A stretch of 64,000 bases of DNA from Pseudomonas sediminis (GCF_002741105.1 NZ_NIQU01000009.1:62001-126000), one strand, 5' to 3'; shown: positions 9,476 to 17,602, counted from the stretch's first letter. Notes: a model not told the origin generated them from the sequence alone. Program-made: numbers and translations.

Positions 9476-9520
9476 TGGGGCGGCCATCGCGGCTGAAGCC
9501 GCTCCCACAAGAGCGGCCTA
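9476..9520. repeat. REP-like palindrome (GCGGCTGAAGCCGC family)
   Basis: A GC-rich imperfect palindrome around GCGGCTGAAGCCGC with GTGGG and CCCAC ends, in the 190-base gap between the carboxylase and the DUF2388 gene. The same core recurs at 38620-38676. Confidence 0.55.
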
Positions 9521-9558
9521 GCTGCATCGCCTAGGTTTTTAGAGGTGCCCCAGCCGAT

Positions 9559-9867
9559 TCAGCGCAACGAGGCGATGGCCTGTGCGACCTGCATGTCGCT
9601 GCTATCTGCATCTGGATGGTCATGGCGGTACTGATGGAACGCCCCTTCCAGCCGTGCGCCGCGAATATCGCCGGCCGAGGCGACATAGGCCAGGGCATCG
9701 TCACGGGCGCTCTGGTAGGCGCGCAGCGAGTTGCTGGTGGAGGCGCTGATGCCGGCGGTACCGAGGCTGCTGCCCACGGTGAAGTGGTCACTGGAGTTGC
9801 CTTGCCCGTCCATGCCCCAGGCCTGGCTGGCGCTGAGCATAACGAGCAGGGCAAGGGCTCGCTTCAT
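9559..9867 (-). CDS. Small secreted DUF2388-type protein
   Basis: A 102-residue protein with a signal peptide (about 1-18, ending SQAWG) and a Ser/Thr-rich mature start (SSLGTAGISASTSNSL) followed by ARDDALAYVASAGDIRGARLEGAFHQYR. This pattern matches the small Pseudomonas DUF2388/TIGR02448 family of unknown function. The ATG at 9867 is chosen because the open frame upstream lies out of frame over ispA and lacks a signal peptide. It starts 7 bases after the ispA stop, so it is probably the third cistron of xseB-ispA. No function is proposed. Confidence 0.7.
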   Translation of the reverse strand: MKRALALLVMLSASQAWGMDGQGNSSDHFTVGSSLGTAGISASTSNSLRAYQSARDDALAYVASAGDIRGARLEGAFHQYRHDHPDADSSDMQVAQAIASLR

Positions 9868-9874
9868 GCGTCGT

Positions 9875-10762
9875 TCAACTGCGCCGCTCGACGATATAAC
9901 GCGCCAGCTCGCGCAGCGGTTCGGCGCTGTTGCCGAACGGGCGCAGCACGTGCAGGGCCTGGTCGCGCAGTTCCAAGGCATAGTCCTTGGCGGCGTCGAG
10001 GCCGAGCAGGGCGGGGTAGGTGGGTTTGTCGTGGGCTTCGTCCTTGCCCTGGGTCTTGCCCAGGGTGGCGGTATCGCTTTCCACGTCGAGGATGTCGTCC
10101 TGCACCTGAAAGGCCAGGCCGATGGCGCGGGCGTATTGCAGCAGGGCCTTGAGTGCCAGTTCGTCAGTGCTGCCGCTGGCCAGGGCACCGAGCGCCACGC
10201 TGGCCTCGATCAACGCGCCGGTCTTGTGCCGGTGCATGACTTCCAGTGCCTGCTGGTCGAGTTGCAGACCGACCGAGCCAAGGTCGATGGCCTGGCCGCC
10301 GACCATGCCCGCCGGGCCTGCAGCCTGGCTCAGCAGCTCGATCATTTGCAGGCGCGTCTCGGCATCTTGCGGGTTGCGGCGGCGGTCGGCGAGTACGCCG
10401 AATGCCAGGCTTTGCAGGGCGTCGCCGGCAAGGATTGCACTGGCTTCATCGAAGGCCTTGTGCGTGGTCGGCTGGCCACGGCGCAGGTCGTCGTCGTCCA
10501 TCGCCGGCAGGTCGTCATGCACCAGCGAATAGGCGTGAATCAGCTCCACCGCGCAGGCCGCGCCATCGGCACGTTCGAGATCACCTTCGAGAGTTTCGCA
10601 GGCGGCGTAGACCAGTAGCGGACGTACGCGCTTGCCGCCATTCATGACGCTGTAGCGCATGGCCTGGTAGAGCCGTTCGAGTTCTGTGCGCGGTGCTTGG
10701 AACAGCTGTTCCAGAGCGGTATCGACGCGGGTCTGGCAGCGCTTCTGGTACGCCGCGATCAT
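9875..10762 (-). CDS. ispA: Farnesyl (geranyl) diphosphate synthase
   Basis: A cytosolic all-trans prenyltransferase condensing IPP with DMAPP and GPP to make farnesyl diphosphate. The 295-residue protein has the first aspartate-rich motif DDLPAMD (83-89), the second DDILD (222-226) and the GGKRVRP substrate region (42-48). Its start overlaps the xseB stop by 4 bases (ATGA), the usual coupling of this operon. The label follows the family; chain-length specificity cannot be fixed by eye. Confidence 0.95.
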   Translation of the reverse strand: MIAAYQKRCQTRVDTALEQLFQAPRTELERLYQAMRYSVMNGGKRVRPLLVYAACETLEGDLERADGAACAVELIHAYSLVHDDLPAMDDDDLRRGQPTTHKAFDEASAILAGDALQSLAFGVLADRRRNPQDAETRLQMIELLSQAAGPAGMVGGQAIDLGSVGLQLDQQALEVMHRHKTGALIEASVALGALASGSTDELALKALLQYARAIGLAFQVQDDILDVESDTATLGKTQGKDEAHDKPTYPALLGLDAAKDYALELRDQALHVLRPFGNSAEPLRELARYIVERRS

Positions 10763-11001
10763 GCAGGCTCGTCCGTATCGAAGGGGGCGGGCTGCAACTC
10801 GCCATCACGCTCCAGCAGGATCTGCACCTTCTGCTCGGCCTGAGCCAGCGCGGCCTGGCACTCACGAGTCAGGCCGATGCCCTGCTCGAAGGCGGTCAGG
10901 GAGTCTTCCAGCGACAGCTCGCCGCTCTCCAGGCGCTCGACCAGAGTCTGCAGCTCGGCAAGGGAGTGTTCGAAGTCGGGAGCGGCTTTCTTGCGGGCCA
11001 T
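10759..11001 (-). CDS. xseB: Exodeoxyribonuclease VII small subunit
   Basis: An 80-residue protein with the family core FEHSLAELQTLVERLESGELSLEDSLTAFEQGI, a helical hairpin that binds the large subunit XseA. Exo VII degrades single-stranded DNA. The start at 11001 (MARKKAAPDFE) is preferred over an in-frame ATG 147 bases upstream, because the extra residues would run through the palindromic repeat at 11104. It is the first gene of the xseB-ispA unit. Confidence 0.95.
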   Translation of the reverse strand: MARKKAAPDFEHSLAELQTLVERLESGELSLEDSLTAFEQGIGLTRECQAALAQAEQKVQILLERDGELQPAPFDTDEPA

Positions 11002-11103
11002 GGTGCGGGTTCTCGCTGATTCTGGAACGGGCGCGACACTAGCAGAGCCGCGCCACTCGGGCAAATCAGCGGGCCCGGGAACGTGCTTCGGGGTTGGGCT
11101 CCG

Positions 11104-11161
11104 CGTAGGGTGCGCTGTGCGCACCAACAAGACCGCGATGGTGCGCACGGCGCACCCTACG
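11104..11161. repeat. Long inverted repeat (GTAGGGTGCGC family)
   Basis: Two 23-nt arms (11104-11126 and 11139-11161) are inverted copies with one mismatch, separated by 12 nt. It lies between the stop of the TauE-like gene and the start of xseB and ends 3 bases before the TauE stop. It is the fullest copy of the family also seen at 863-904. Confidence 0.85.
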
Positions 11162-11163
11162 GC

Positions 11164-11937
11164 CTATCCTAGATAGGTGCTCCAGAAGTAGTACAGCGTC
11201 ATCGTGCTGCCGACCAGAATGACGAAGCTGCGCAGCAACGCAGGTGGTAGTTTCTCGCCCAGTGCGCCGCCGGCATAACCGCCGATGGTGGCGCCGGTAA
11301 GCAGGATGGCCAGCTCGTACCAGCTGACCCGGCCGGCGATGACGAAGGTCAGTGTGGCGATGCTGTAGATGACTGCCGAGATCAGATTCTTCAGGGCGTT
11401 GGCGCGTGCCAGCGGATGACCTTCGATGGAGAACGCGGCGAGCTGCAAAATGCCCATGCCGGCGCCGAAGTAGCCGCCATAGATCGACACGCTGATATGC
11501 GCGCTTAGCGACAGCGGCGTATGCGGTGGGTGTGCGGATGCCTTGTTCTTGCGCCGCTCGGCCAGCCAGCGTCCCAGCCATGGGCTGGCGGCAAATAGCG
11601 CAGTGGCGGCCAGCAACAGCCACGGGATCAACACGCGGAACACATCGTCGCCGCCGGCCAGCAGCAACAGGCCGCCCAGCAGGCCGCCGGCCAGGCCGGC
11701 CAGCAGCAGTGGAAGCAGATAACGACCCAGCGGCCGCAACGAGGCGCGCGCTGCCCAGGCACCAGCCAGGCTGGCCGGCCATAGGGCCACGGCGTTGGTG
11801 GCATTGGCCGTCACCGGTGGCAGGCCGGCGGCGAGCAGGGCAGGGAAGGAAAAGAAGGTTCCGCCACCTGCCAGGGCGTTCATGCCCCCAGCGGCGAAAC
11901 CGGCGAGGGCCAGCAGCAGTAAATCGAACAGGGACAT
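11164..11937 (-). CDS. TauE/SafE-family membrane permease
   Basis: A 257-residue integral membrane protein with about eight hydrophobic segments and the family N-terminus MSLFDLLLLALAGFAAGGMNALAGGGTF, plus the repeat-like ISVSIYGGYFGAGMGI in the second half. The family exports or imports small anions such as sulfite, sulfoacetate or other organosulfur acids; the substrate here is unknown. The ATG at 11937 gives the canonical N-terminus; upstream extensions have no membrane character. It is divergent from pcaQ with 145 bases between, including a small hairpin (GCTGACC/GGTCAGC, 11972-11989). Confidence 0.85.
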   Translation of the reverse strand: MSLFDLLLLALAGFAAGGMNALAGGGTFFSFPALLAAGLPPVTANATNAVALWPASLAGAWAARASLRPLGRYLLPLLLAGLAGGLLGGLLLLAGGDDVFRVLIPWLLLAATALFAASPWLGRWLAERRKNKASAHPPHTPLSLSAHISVSIYGGYFGAGMGILQLAAFSIEGHPLARANALKNLISAVIYSIATLTFVIAGRVSWYELAILLTGATIGGYAGGALGEKLPPALLRSFVILVGSTMTLYYFWSTYLG

Positions 11938-12082
11938 CGGGCAGGCTCGCACAAAAAAGGTGCAGCATAGAGCTGACCCTTCGGTCAGCCAAGTGCGACC
12001 AAAGTGACGAACCTGCCAATTGTCGTCTGTGCCAGGCCTATGCTTTGCGGCATCATCGCAGCACCTGTACTCGGTACCCGCG

Positions 12083-13015
12083 ATGAACATCGACACCCGT
12101 ATCAAATTCCGCCACCTGCTGTGCTTTCTCGAGATCGCTCGCCAGCGCAGTTTCGCCAAGGCGGCCGATGCCCTGGCGGTTAGCCAGCCGGCGATTTCCA
12201 AGACGCTCAAGGAACTGGAGGAGATCCTCGACGCCAGTCTGTTCGAGCGGGGCAAGAGCGGGGTGAGTCTGACCGCTGCCGGGGTGGCCTTCATGCGTTA
12301 CGCCGGCCCCTGCGTGCAGGCGCTGCGTGATGGCGTGAATAGCCTGCGCGAAGGCGAGCATGAGGCTGGGCAGGTGCGCGTGGGCGTGCTGTCTACCGTC
12401 GAGAGCCTGCTGATTCCCGAGGTGGTCGGGCGCCTGCACCAACGTCATGCGGCGCTGGTGGTCAGCGTCGCCACCGGGCCAGGGGCCTATCTCTTGAGTC
12501 AGTTACGCGTCGGCGAGCTGGATCTGGTGATCGGCCGCATGACCGACAGCCCGGACATCCAGGGCCTGACGTTCGAGCACCTGTACAGCGAGTCGATGAC
12601 CCTGGTGGTACGCCCGGGGCATCCGTTGCTGGCTGCCGGAGAGGAGGCGCTGGGGCGGTTGGGTGATTACCCGTTGGTATTGCCGACGACCGGCACCACC
12701 ATCCGCAAGCATGCCGACAGCCTCTTCGTGCAATGCGGGGTGACGCCTTCGCGGCAGCGTCTGGAAACCCTCTCGCCGGCCTTGAGTCGGCGCTACGTGC
12801 TGTGCAGCGATGCGCTGTGGGTGGCGCCGCAGGACGCCGTATGCCTGGACGTGCGACGCGGCGAGCTGGTCGAGTTGCAACTGCCGGTGCGTGAGCCTGG
12901 TGGCTCGGTAGGCATCTGCCGTAACAGTGCGCTGGGGCTGTCACTGGCGGGGGAGCGCTTCTGCGATGTGCTGCGCGAGGTGGCGCAAGCCTACCGCGAG
13001 GGTGCTTTTCCATAA
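12083..13015 (+). CDS. pcaQ: LysR regulator of protocatechuate genes, PcaQ
   Basis: A 310-residue LysR regulator. The N-terminus MNIDTRIKFRHLLCFLEIARQRSFAKAADALAVSQPAISKTLKELE is the winged helix (about 10-65) and is closest to PcaQ; a coinducer-binding domain follows. PcaQ activates pca genes with a ring-cleavage intermediate as effector in the species studied. The ATG at 12083 gives the family N-terminus. A candidate operator ATAACC-N4-GGTTAT overlaps its stop codon and lies ahead of pcaH, so the gene probably controls pcaHG. Confidence 0.88.
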   Translation: MNIDTRIKFRHLLCFLEIARQRSFAKAADALAVSQPAISKTLKELEEILDASLFERGKSGVSLTAAGVAFMRYAGPCVQALRDGVNSLREGEHEAGQVRVGVLSTVESLLIPEVVGRLHQRHAALVVSVATGPGAYLLSQLRVGELDLVIGRMTDSPDIQGLTFEHLYSESMTLVVRPGHPLLAAGEEALGRLGDYPLVLPTTGTTIRKHADSLFVQCGVTPSRQRLETLSPALSRRYVLCSDALWVAPQDAVCLDVRRGELVELQLPVREPGGSVGICRNSALGLSLAGERFCDVLREVAQAYREGAFP

Positions 13016-13027
13016 CCATTTGGTTAT
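13012..13027. promoter_or_regulatory. PcaQ-box palindrome ATAACC-N4-GGTTAT
   Basis: ATAACC-ATTT-GGTTAT is a perfect 6-bp inverted repeat with a 4-base spacer. It resembles the ATAACC-N4-GGTTA operator described for PcaQ in rhizobia. It overlaps the pcaQ stop codon (13013-13015) and stands 116 bases before the pcaH start. Confidence 0.7.
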
Positions 13028-13142
13028 GTTTTGACGGCGTCTTTTCAATGTTCATCTAGGCAGGTTTGGCCGAGACTGCGCCAACTCCCCAGGGAACCTG
13101 CACCCTGGGAAAACTCCACAATAGCCATAACAGGAGTGCACC

Positions 13143-13862
13143 ATGCCTGCCGAGGACAACCGTCGCTTTGCCATTCGCGACCGCAACTGGCATCCGAAAG
13201 CCTTCACCCCCGATTACAAGACTTCCATTGCCCGTTCGCCGCGTCAGGCGCTGGTAAGCATTCCGCAGTCGATTTCCGAAACCACCGGTCCGGATTTCTC
13301 GCACCTGAAGTTCGCCGAGCACGACAACGATCTGCTGCTCAACTTCAACAACGGTGGGCTACCCATCGGTGAGCGCATCATTGTCTCCGGCCGGGTCATG
13401 GACCAGTACGGCAAGCCGATCCCGCATACCCTGGTGGAAATGTGGCAGGCCAACGCAGGCGGCCGCTATCGCCACAAGAACGACCGCTATCTGGCGCCGC
13501 TCGACCCCAACTTCGGCGGTGTCGGCCGCGCGCTGACCGACAGCGAAGGCCGCTACATCTTCCGCACCATCAAGCCCGGCCCCTATCCGTGGCGTAACAA
13601 TCCCAACGACTGGCGCCCGGCGCATATCCACTTTTCGCTCAACGGCCCGTCGATCTCCACGCGCCTGATCACCCAGCTGTATTTCGAGGGCGACCCGCTG
13701 ATCCCGCTGTGCCCGATCGTCAAATCCATCGCCAACCCGGACGCGGTGCAGACGCTGATCGCCAAGCTGGATATGAGCACGGCCAATCCGATGGATTGCC
13801 TGGCCTACCGCTTCGATATCGTGCTGCGTGGCCAGCGTAAAACCCATTTCGAGAACAAGTAA
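13143..13862 (+). CDS. pcaH: Protocatechuate 3,4-dioxygenase, beta subunit
   Basis: A 239-residue subunit carrying the non-heme Fe(III) centre of the intradiol enzyme that cleaves protocatechuate to 3-carboxy-cis,cis-muconate. The predicted iron ligands are all present: Tyr109 (GGRYRHK), Tyr148 (GPYPWRN), His161 and His163 (RPAHIHFS). A GGAG ribosome site stands 6 bases before the ATG. It is followed 12 bases later by pcaG. Control by PcaQ is likely from the palindrome at 13012. Confidence 0.97.
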   Translation: MPAEDNRRFAIRDRNWHPKAFTPDYKTSIARSPRQALVSIPQSISETTGPDFSHLKFAEHDNDLLLNFNNGGLPIGERIIVSGRVMDQYGKPIPHTLVEMWQANAGGRYRHKNDRYLAPLDPNFGGVGRALTDSEGRYIFRTIKPGPYPWRNNPNDWRPAHIHFSLNGPSISTRLITQLYFEGDPLIPLCPIVKSIANPDAVQTLIAKLDMSTANPMDCLAYRFDIVLRGQRKTHFENK

Positions 13863-13874
13863 GGAGGGATGACC

Positions 13875-14483
13875 ATGCCTGTTGAATTGCTGCCGGAAAC
13901 CCCTTCGCAAACCGCCGGACCCTACGTGCATATCGGCCTGGCCCTGGCTGCCGCGGGTAACCCGACCCGCGAGCAGGAAATCTGGAACCAGATGGCGCGC
14001 CCTGAAGCCCCGGGCGAGCACATCGTGCTGGTCGGTCATGTCTATGACGGCAATGGCCACCTGGTGCGCGATGCCTTCCTCGAGCTGTGGCAGGCCGATC
14101 ATCAAGGCCACTACGACGAGGATTACGACCAGTCCAAGTCGTTCAACGGCTTTGGCCGTACCGCCACCACCTTCGATGCTGGCAGCGAATGGTTCGCTTA
14201 CACGGTCAAGCCGGGTGTGGTGAAAAACGCCGCCGGGGTGCCGATGGCGCCGCATATCAACGTCGCGCTGTTCGCTCGGGGCATCAACATCCACCTCAAT
14301 ACTCGCCTGTATTTCGAGGATGAGGCCGAAGCCAACGCCAAGGACCCGGTGCTCAACCTGATTGAGCAGCCGCAGCGCCGTGAGACGCTGATCGCCAAAC
14401 GTTGCGAAGTGGAGGGCAAGACCGCCTACCGTTTCGATATCCGTATCCAGGGGGACGGCGAGACAGTGTTCTTTGACTTCTGA
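13875..14483 (+). CDS. pcaG: Protocatechuate 3,4-dioxygenase, alpha subunit
   Basis: A 202-residue partner of PcaH with the family start MPVELLPETPSQTAGPYVHIGLA and the shared intradiol fold (FLELWQADHQGHYDED, PHINVALFARG). It lacks the iron ligands, as alpha subunits do, and contributes substrate-pocket residues. The ATG at 13875 is chosen over the one at 13869 because AAGGAGG (13861-13867) is 7 bases away, a normal spacing. Its 3' end overlaps the possible TTG start of the next gene. Confidence 0.96.
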   Translation: MPVELLPETPSQTAGPYVHIGLALAAAGNPTREQEIWNQMARPEAPGEHIVLVGHVYDGNGHLVRDAFLELWQADHQGHYDEDYDQSKSFNGFGRTATTFDAGSEWFAYTVKPGVVKNAAGVPMAPHINVALFARGINIHLNTRLYFEDEAEANAKDPVLNLIEQPQRRETLIAKRCEVEGKTAYRFDIRIQGDGETVFFDF

Positions 14484-15531
14484 CCCGGTGGCGCCCGCCG
14501 AGGCGGTGCGCCGTCACTTTGACCGCGAGCTGGCGGCTCGGGGCTTTCGCGCCGACCCCGCCCAGCAGCGGGCCATCGCCCAACTTGCCGACTGGCTGGG
14601 CGCGCAGCTGGCGTCCAAGCGGCGCTGGCGACGTCCGGCTGCAGGTGTCTACCTGTGGGGCGGTGTCGGGCGCGGCAAGAGCTTCGTCATGGATTGCCTG
14701 TTCGCCGCCGCGCCCGTGGCGAACAAGCGCCGGGTGCACGTGCACGGTTTTCTCCAGGAGCTGCAACGGCGCCTGAACGCTTACAGCGGCCAGCCCGAGC
14801 CGCTGGCCCGGGTCGCCGCCGACCTGGCCGTGGAAGCGCGCCTGCTGTGCTTCGATGAGTTCCATGTGCACGACATCGGCGACGCCATTCTCCTCGGGCG
14901 CCTGCTCGAATGCCTGCTGCGTGAAGGCGTGGCGTTGGTGTTCACGTCCAATTTCGCACCGGCCGGGCTGTGCCCGAACCCGCTCTATCATGTACGCTTC
15001 AGGCCGTTCATCGCGTTGCTGCAGCGCCATTGCCAGGTACTCGAACTGGATGCCGGCGAAGACTATCGCCAGCACACCCGGCACGATTGGGGGCGCTTCA
15101 TCCAGGCGCCTGCCGAACGGGCCGACAGCCTGTTGTGCCGCGCCTTGCAGATCGTGGCGGGCGAGGGCGGCGAGCTGCAACTGAACCGCCGCTCGTTCGC
15201 CTTGCGGGGGCGAAGCGGGCAGGGGATCTGGCTGGATTTTTCGGCGCTGTTCGAGGTGCCGTCATCGACCGCGGATTACCTGTGGTTGTGCGAACATCTC
15301 GCTTGCGTCGCCGTCAGTAACGTTCCACCGCTGCATCGGCTGTCACTGGATGTGCAGCAGCGGGTGATCAACTTCATCGACGTTGCCTACGACAGTGGGG
15401 TGGTCCTGCTGCTCGCCAGCGAGTCGAGCCTGGAGCAGGTGTGCGCCGATATCGGCGCCAGCGATTTCAGCCGCACCCGCAGCCGTTTGCAGCAACTGTC
15501 CAGCTCTGTGGAGAACTGCGTCGCGTGTTAG
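14473..15531 (+). CDS. ZapE/AFG1-family ATPase, probable second copy
   Basis: A 352-residue P-loop ATPase of the AFG1/ZapE family: Walker A GGVGRGKS (about 61-68), Walker B LLCFDEFHVHD and the family segment LVFTSNFAPAGLCPN. ZapE proteins act at the Z-ring in E. coli. Here the gene sits between pcaG and a transporter, far from the usual zapE setting, so it is probably a paralogue. The start is uncertain: a TTG at 14473 overlaps pcaG by 11 bases, a GTG at 14488 is possible, and neither has a strong ribosome site. Its role in this operon is unknown. Confidence 0.82.
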   Translation: MTSDPVAPAEAVRRHFDRELAARGFRADPAQQRAIAQLADWLGAQLASKRRWRRPAAGVYLWGGVGRGKSFVMDCLFAAAPVANKRRVHVHGFLQELQRRLNAYSGQPEPLARVAADLAVEARLLCFDEFHVHDIGDAILLGRLLECLLREGVALVFTSNFAPAGLCPNPLYHVRFRPFIALLQRHCQVLELDAGEDYRQHTRHDWGRFIQAPAERADSLLCRALQIVAGEGGELQLNRRSFALRGRSGQGIWLDFSALFEVPSSTADYLWLCEHLACVAVSNVPPLHRLSLDVQQRVINFIDVAYDSGVVLLLASESSLEQVCADIGASDFSRTRSRLQQLSSSVENCVAC

Positions 15532-16472
15532 CCGTACTCAGCATTACCGCACCGATTTTCATCCTGATCGGTCTGGGTTTCGTGTCGGTACGGGGTGGTC
15601 TGGTCAACCGCGAACAACTGCGCGGCATGGGCACCTTCGTCATCACCTTCGCCTTGCCCGCCCTGGTGTTCAACGCCCTGGCCAAGCGGCCGCTGAGCGA
15701 GGTGCTCAACGTGCCGTACATGGGCGCCTATGCCCTGGGCTCGCTGACGATCTTCGCCATCGGTTTTGCCGTGGCCTTCTGGTTGCGCCGGCAGGGCGTG
15801 TCGCGCAGCGCGATCATGGCCCTGGGCGTGTCGGTGTCCAACAGCGGTTTCGTCGGTTACCCGATCGCGCTCACGGTGCTGGGCGAGCAGGCCGCCGTAG
15901 CGCTGGCCCTGGGCATGCTGGTGGAGAACCTGCTGATGATCCCCCTGGCGCTGATGCTTGCCGAGAGCGGACAGCAGCAGGCGCAGTCGAAGTGGGCGGT
16001 GCTTGGTGAAACCCTCAAGCGCCTGCTGAAGCACCCGATCATCGTCGGTATCAGTCTGGGCCTGGCGGTCTCGTTGCTGGGGATCGACCTGCCGACCCTG
16101 CTGAGCCGGCCCATCGACATGCTGGCCAGTGCCTCGGCGCCGGTGGCGCTGTTCGTGATCGGCGGCACCCTGTACGGCATGAAGGCCAATGGCGTGTGGC
16201 GCGAGGTGGCGCAAATCAGCCTGGCCAAGCTGCTGTTGCACCCGCTGGCGGTGTTCACCGCGCTGATGCTGATGCCCGGTATCGAGCCGCACATGCTGGT
16301 GGCCGGGGTGCTGTTCGCCAGCGCGCCGATGCTGAGCATCTACCCGATCATGGGGCAGCGTTTCGGCCTCGAGGAGCGTTGCGCGGCGGCGCTGGTCGGG
16401 GCGACCGTGCTGGCGTTCTTCACTATCAGTGCGCTGATCGGCTTCATCGAATTCCGCGGGCTGCTCGCGTAA
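15525..16472 (+). CDS. AEC-family (auxin-efflux-carrier-like) transporter
   Basis: A 315-residue membrane protein with about ten hydrophobic helices and AEC features (SVSNSGFVGYPIALTVLG, MLVENLLMIPLALML). AEC carriers move organic anions such as malonate or malate by secondary transport. The GTG at 15525 overlaps the preceding stop by 7 bases and gives the expected N-terminus LAVLSITAPIFILIGLGF; a longer frame from 15441 adds a charged, non-membrane stretch. Its place behind pcaHG suggests an aromatic acid or pathway intermediate as substrate, which is inference only. Confidence 0.85.
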   Translation: MLAVLSITAPIFILIGLGFVSVRGGLVNREQLRGMGTFVITFALPALVFNALAKRPLSEVLNVPYMGAYALGSLTIFAIGFAVAFWLRRQGVSRSAIMALGVSVSNSGFVGYPIALTVLGEQAAVALALGMLVENLLMIPLALMLAESGQQQAQSKWAVLGETLKRLLKHPIIVGISLGLAVSLLGIDLPTLLSRPIDMLASASAPVALFVIGGTLYGMKANGVWREVAQISLAKLLLHPLAVFTALMLMPGIEPHMLVAGVLFASAPMLSIYPIMGQRFGLEERCAAALVGATVLAFFTISALIGFIEFRGLLA

Positions 16473-16553
16473 ACAGTGGCGAACCCCGCCCGCGCCCTGA
16501 GGGGTACCTGACCGTAACGGCTGGGGCTGGGCAGCGGCAAGGGTATTGAGCCT

Positions 16554-16613
16554 CGTAGCCCGGATGAAATCCGGGAATGACTGACACGATGGTCGCGGAT
16601 TGCATCCGGGCCA
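16554..16613. repeat. Intergenic repeat (GTAGCCCGGATG family)
   Basis: CGTAGCCCGGATGAAATCCGGG followed about 20 bases later by CGCGGATTGCATCCGGGCC gives an imperfect inverted structure. It lies in the 238-base gap between the AEC transporter and pcaR, upstream of the pcaR operator. A shorter relative (CGCGGATGCAATCCGCG) is at 25257-25273. Confidence 0.6.
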
Positions 16614-16649
16614 CAGAAGTGTCGTTCGCTATATTGCTCAGCATGTTTG

Positions 16650-16678
16650 CGATTACCGCACGACGGTTCGATAATCGC
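16650..16678. promoter_or_regulatory. PcaR-type operator upstream of pcaR
   Basis: GTTCGATAATCGC at 16666-16678 is preceded by a degraded inverted copy GCGATTACCGCAC at 16650-16662. The first matches the PcaR consensus half (GTTCGATAATCGC) found also before pcaI. Its position 33 bases before the pcaR start suggests autoregulation. Confidence 0.75.
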
Positions 16679-16710
16679 CAAGTGCTGTTCATCGCCGTTT
16701 CGGAGTCATC

Positions 16711-17556
16711 ATGAGCGAAACCCGTCCGCCGCTTACCAGTCTTGCACCGCCGCCCTACGTATCGCCGGCCAAGCGTATCGAGGAGTTCGCTGGCGACCCC
16801 AACTTCATGACCTCCCTGGCGCGGGGCCTGGCGGTGATCAACGCCTTCCAGGAGCGCAAACGCCACCTGACCATCGCGCAGATCAGCCACCGCACCGAGA
16901 TTCCTCGTGCTGCCGTGCGCCGCTGTCTCTACAGCCTGATGAAGCTGGGCTACGTCACCACCGACGGGCGCACCTATTCGCTGCTGCCCAAGGTCCTCAC
17001 CCTGGGCCACGCCTACCTGTCGTCGACGCCGCTGGCGGTATCCGCGCAGCCGTTTCTCGACCGCCTCAGCGAGCAACTGCACGAGGCCTGCAACCTGGCC
17101 ACGCTGGAGGGCGAGCAGGTGCTCTACATCGCCCGCTCGGCCATCCCGCAACGGCTGATCTCGGTGGACCTGAGCGTCGGCAGCCGCCTGCCGGCCTACT
17201 GCACGTCGATGGGCCGCATCCTGCTCGCCGCACTGGATGACGATCAGTTGCAGGACTACCTGGCCCACGCCGAGATGCAGCCCAAGACCAGCCGTACCTT
17301 GCACACCCCCGACGCGCTGTGGGAGTGCCTGCAGCGCGTGCGGCACCAGGGCTGGTGCATCGTCGACCAGGAGTTGGAGCAAGGCCTGCGTTCGCTGGCG
17401 GTGCCGGTGTACGACTCCGCCGGCCACGTGCTGGCGGCGATGAACATCAGCACCCACGCTGCTCGCGTTCCGGCCGCCGAGCTGGAAAAACGCTACCTGC
17501 CGCTGATGCTGTCGGCCAGCCGAGAGTTGAGCGGGCAGTTGTTCCGCGCGGTGTAA
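16711..17556 (+). CDS. pcaR: IclR-family regulator of the beta-ketoadipate pathway, PcaR
   Basis: A 281-residue IclR regulator with an N-terminal winged helix (about 35-95, TSLARGLAVINAFQERKRHLTIAQISHRTEIPRAAVRRCLYSL) and a C-terminal effector domain. The sequence and position before pcaIJF identify PcaR, which in P. putida activates pca genes with beta-ketoadipate as effector. Candidate binding sites lie both before this gene (16650-16678) and after it (17569-17602). No pcaK transporter follows it, unlike the P. putida arrangement. Confidence 0.93.
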   Translation: MSETRPPLTSLAPPPYVSPAKRIEEFAGDPNFMTSLARGLAVINAFQERKRHLTIAQISHRTEIPRAAVRRCLYSLMKLGYVTTDGRTYSLLPKVLTLGHAYLSSTPLAVSAQPFLDRLSEQLHEACNLATLEGEQVLYIARSAIPQRLISVDLSVGSRLPAYCTSMGRILLAALDDDQLQDYLAHAEMQPKTSRTLHTPDALWECLQRVRHQGWCIVDQELEQGLRSLAVPVYDSAGHVLAAMNISTHAARVPAAELEKRYLPLMLSASRELSGQLFRAV

Positions 17557-17568
17557 GCGTTCGAAGGT

Positions 17569-17602
17569 GTTCGATAATCGCCCGATATGGCGATTATCGG
17601 AT
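17569..17602. promoter_or_regulatory. PcaR operator before pcaI
   Basis: GTTCGATAATCGCC (17569-17582) and GGCGATTATCGGAT (17589-17602) form an inverted pair with a 6-base spacer. This is the best PcaR-like site in the window. It lies in the pcaR-pcaI gap, about 86 bases before the pcaI start, followed by a leader with a CCACCG/CGGTGG hairpin at 17640-17660. Confidence 0.85.

Noticed and set aside
13359..14294. A 311-codon frame antisense to pcaH and pcaG
   Set aside because: It spans two genes with all catalytic residues in place and is a composition artefact.
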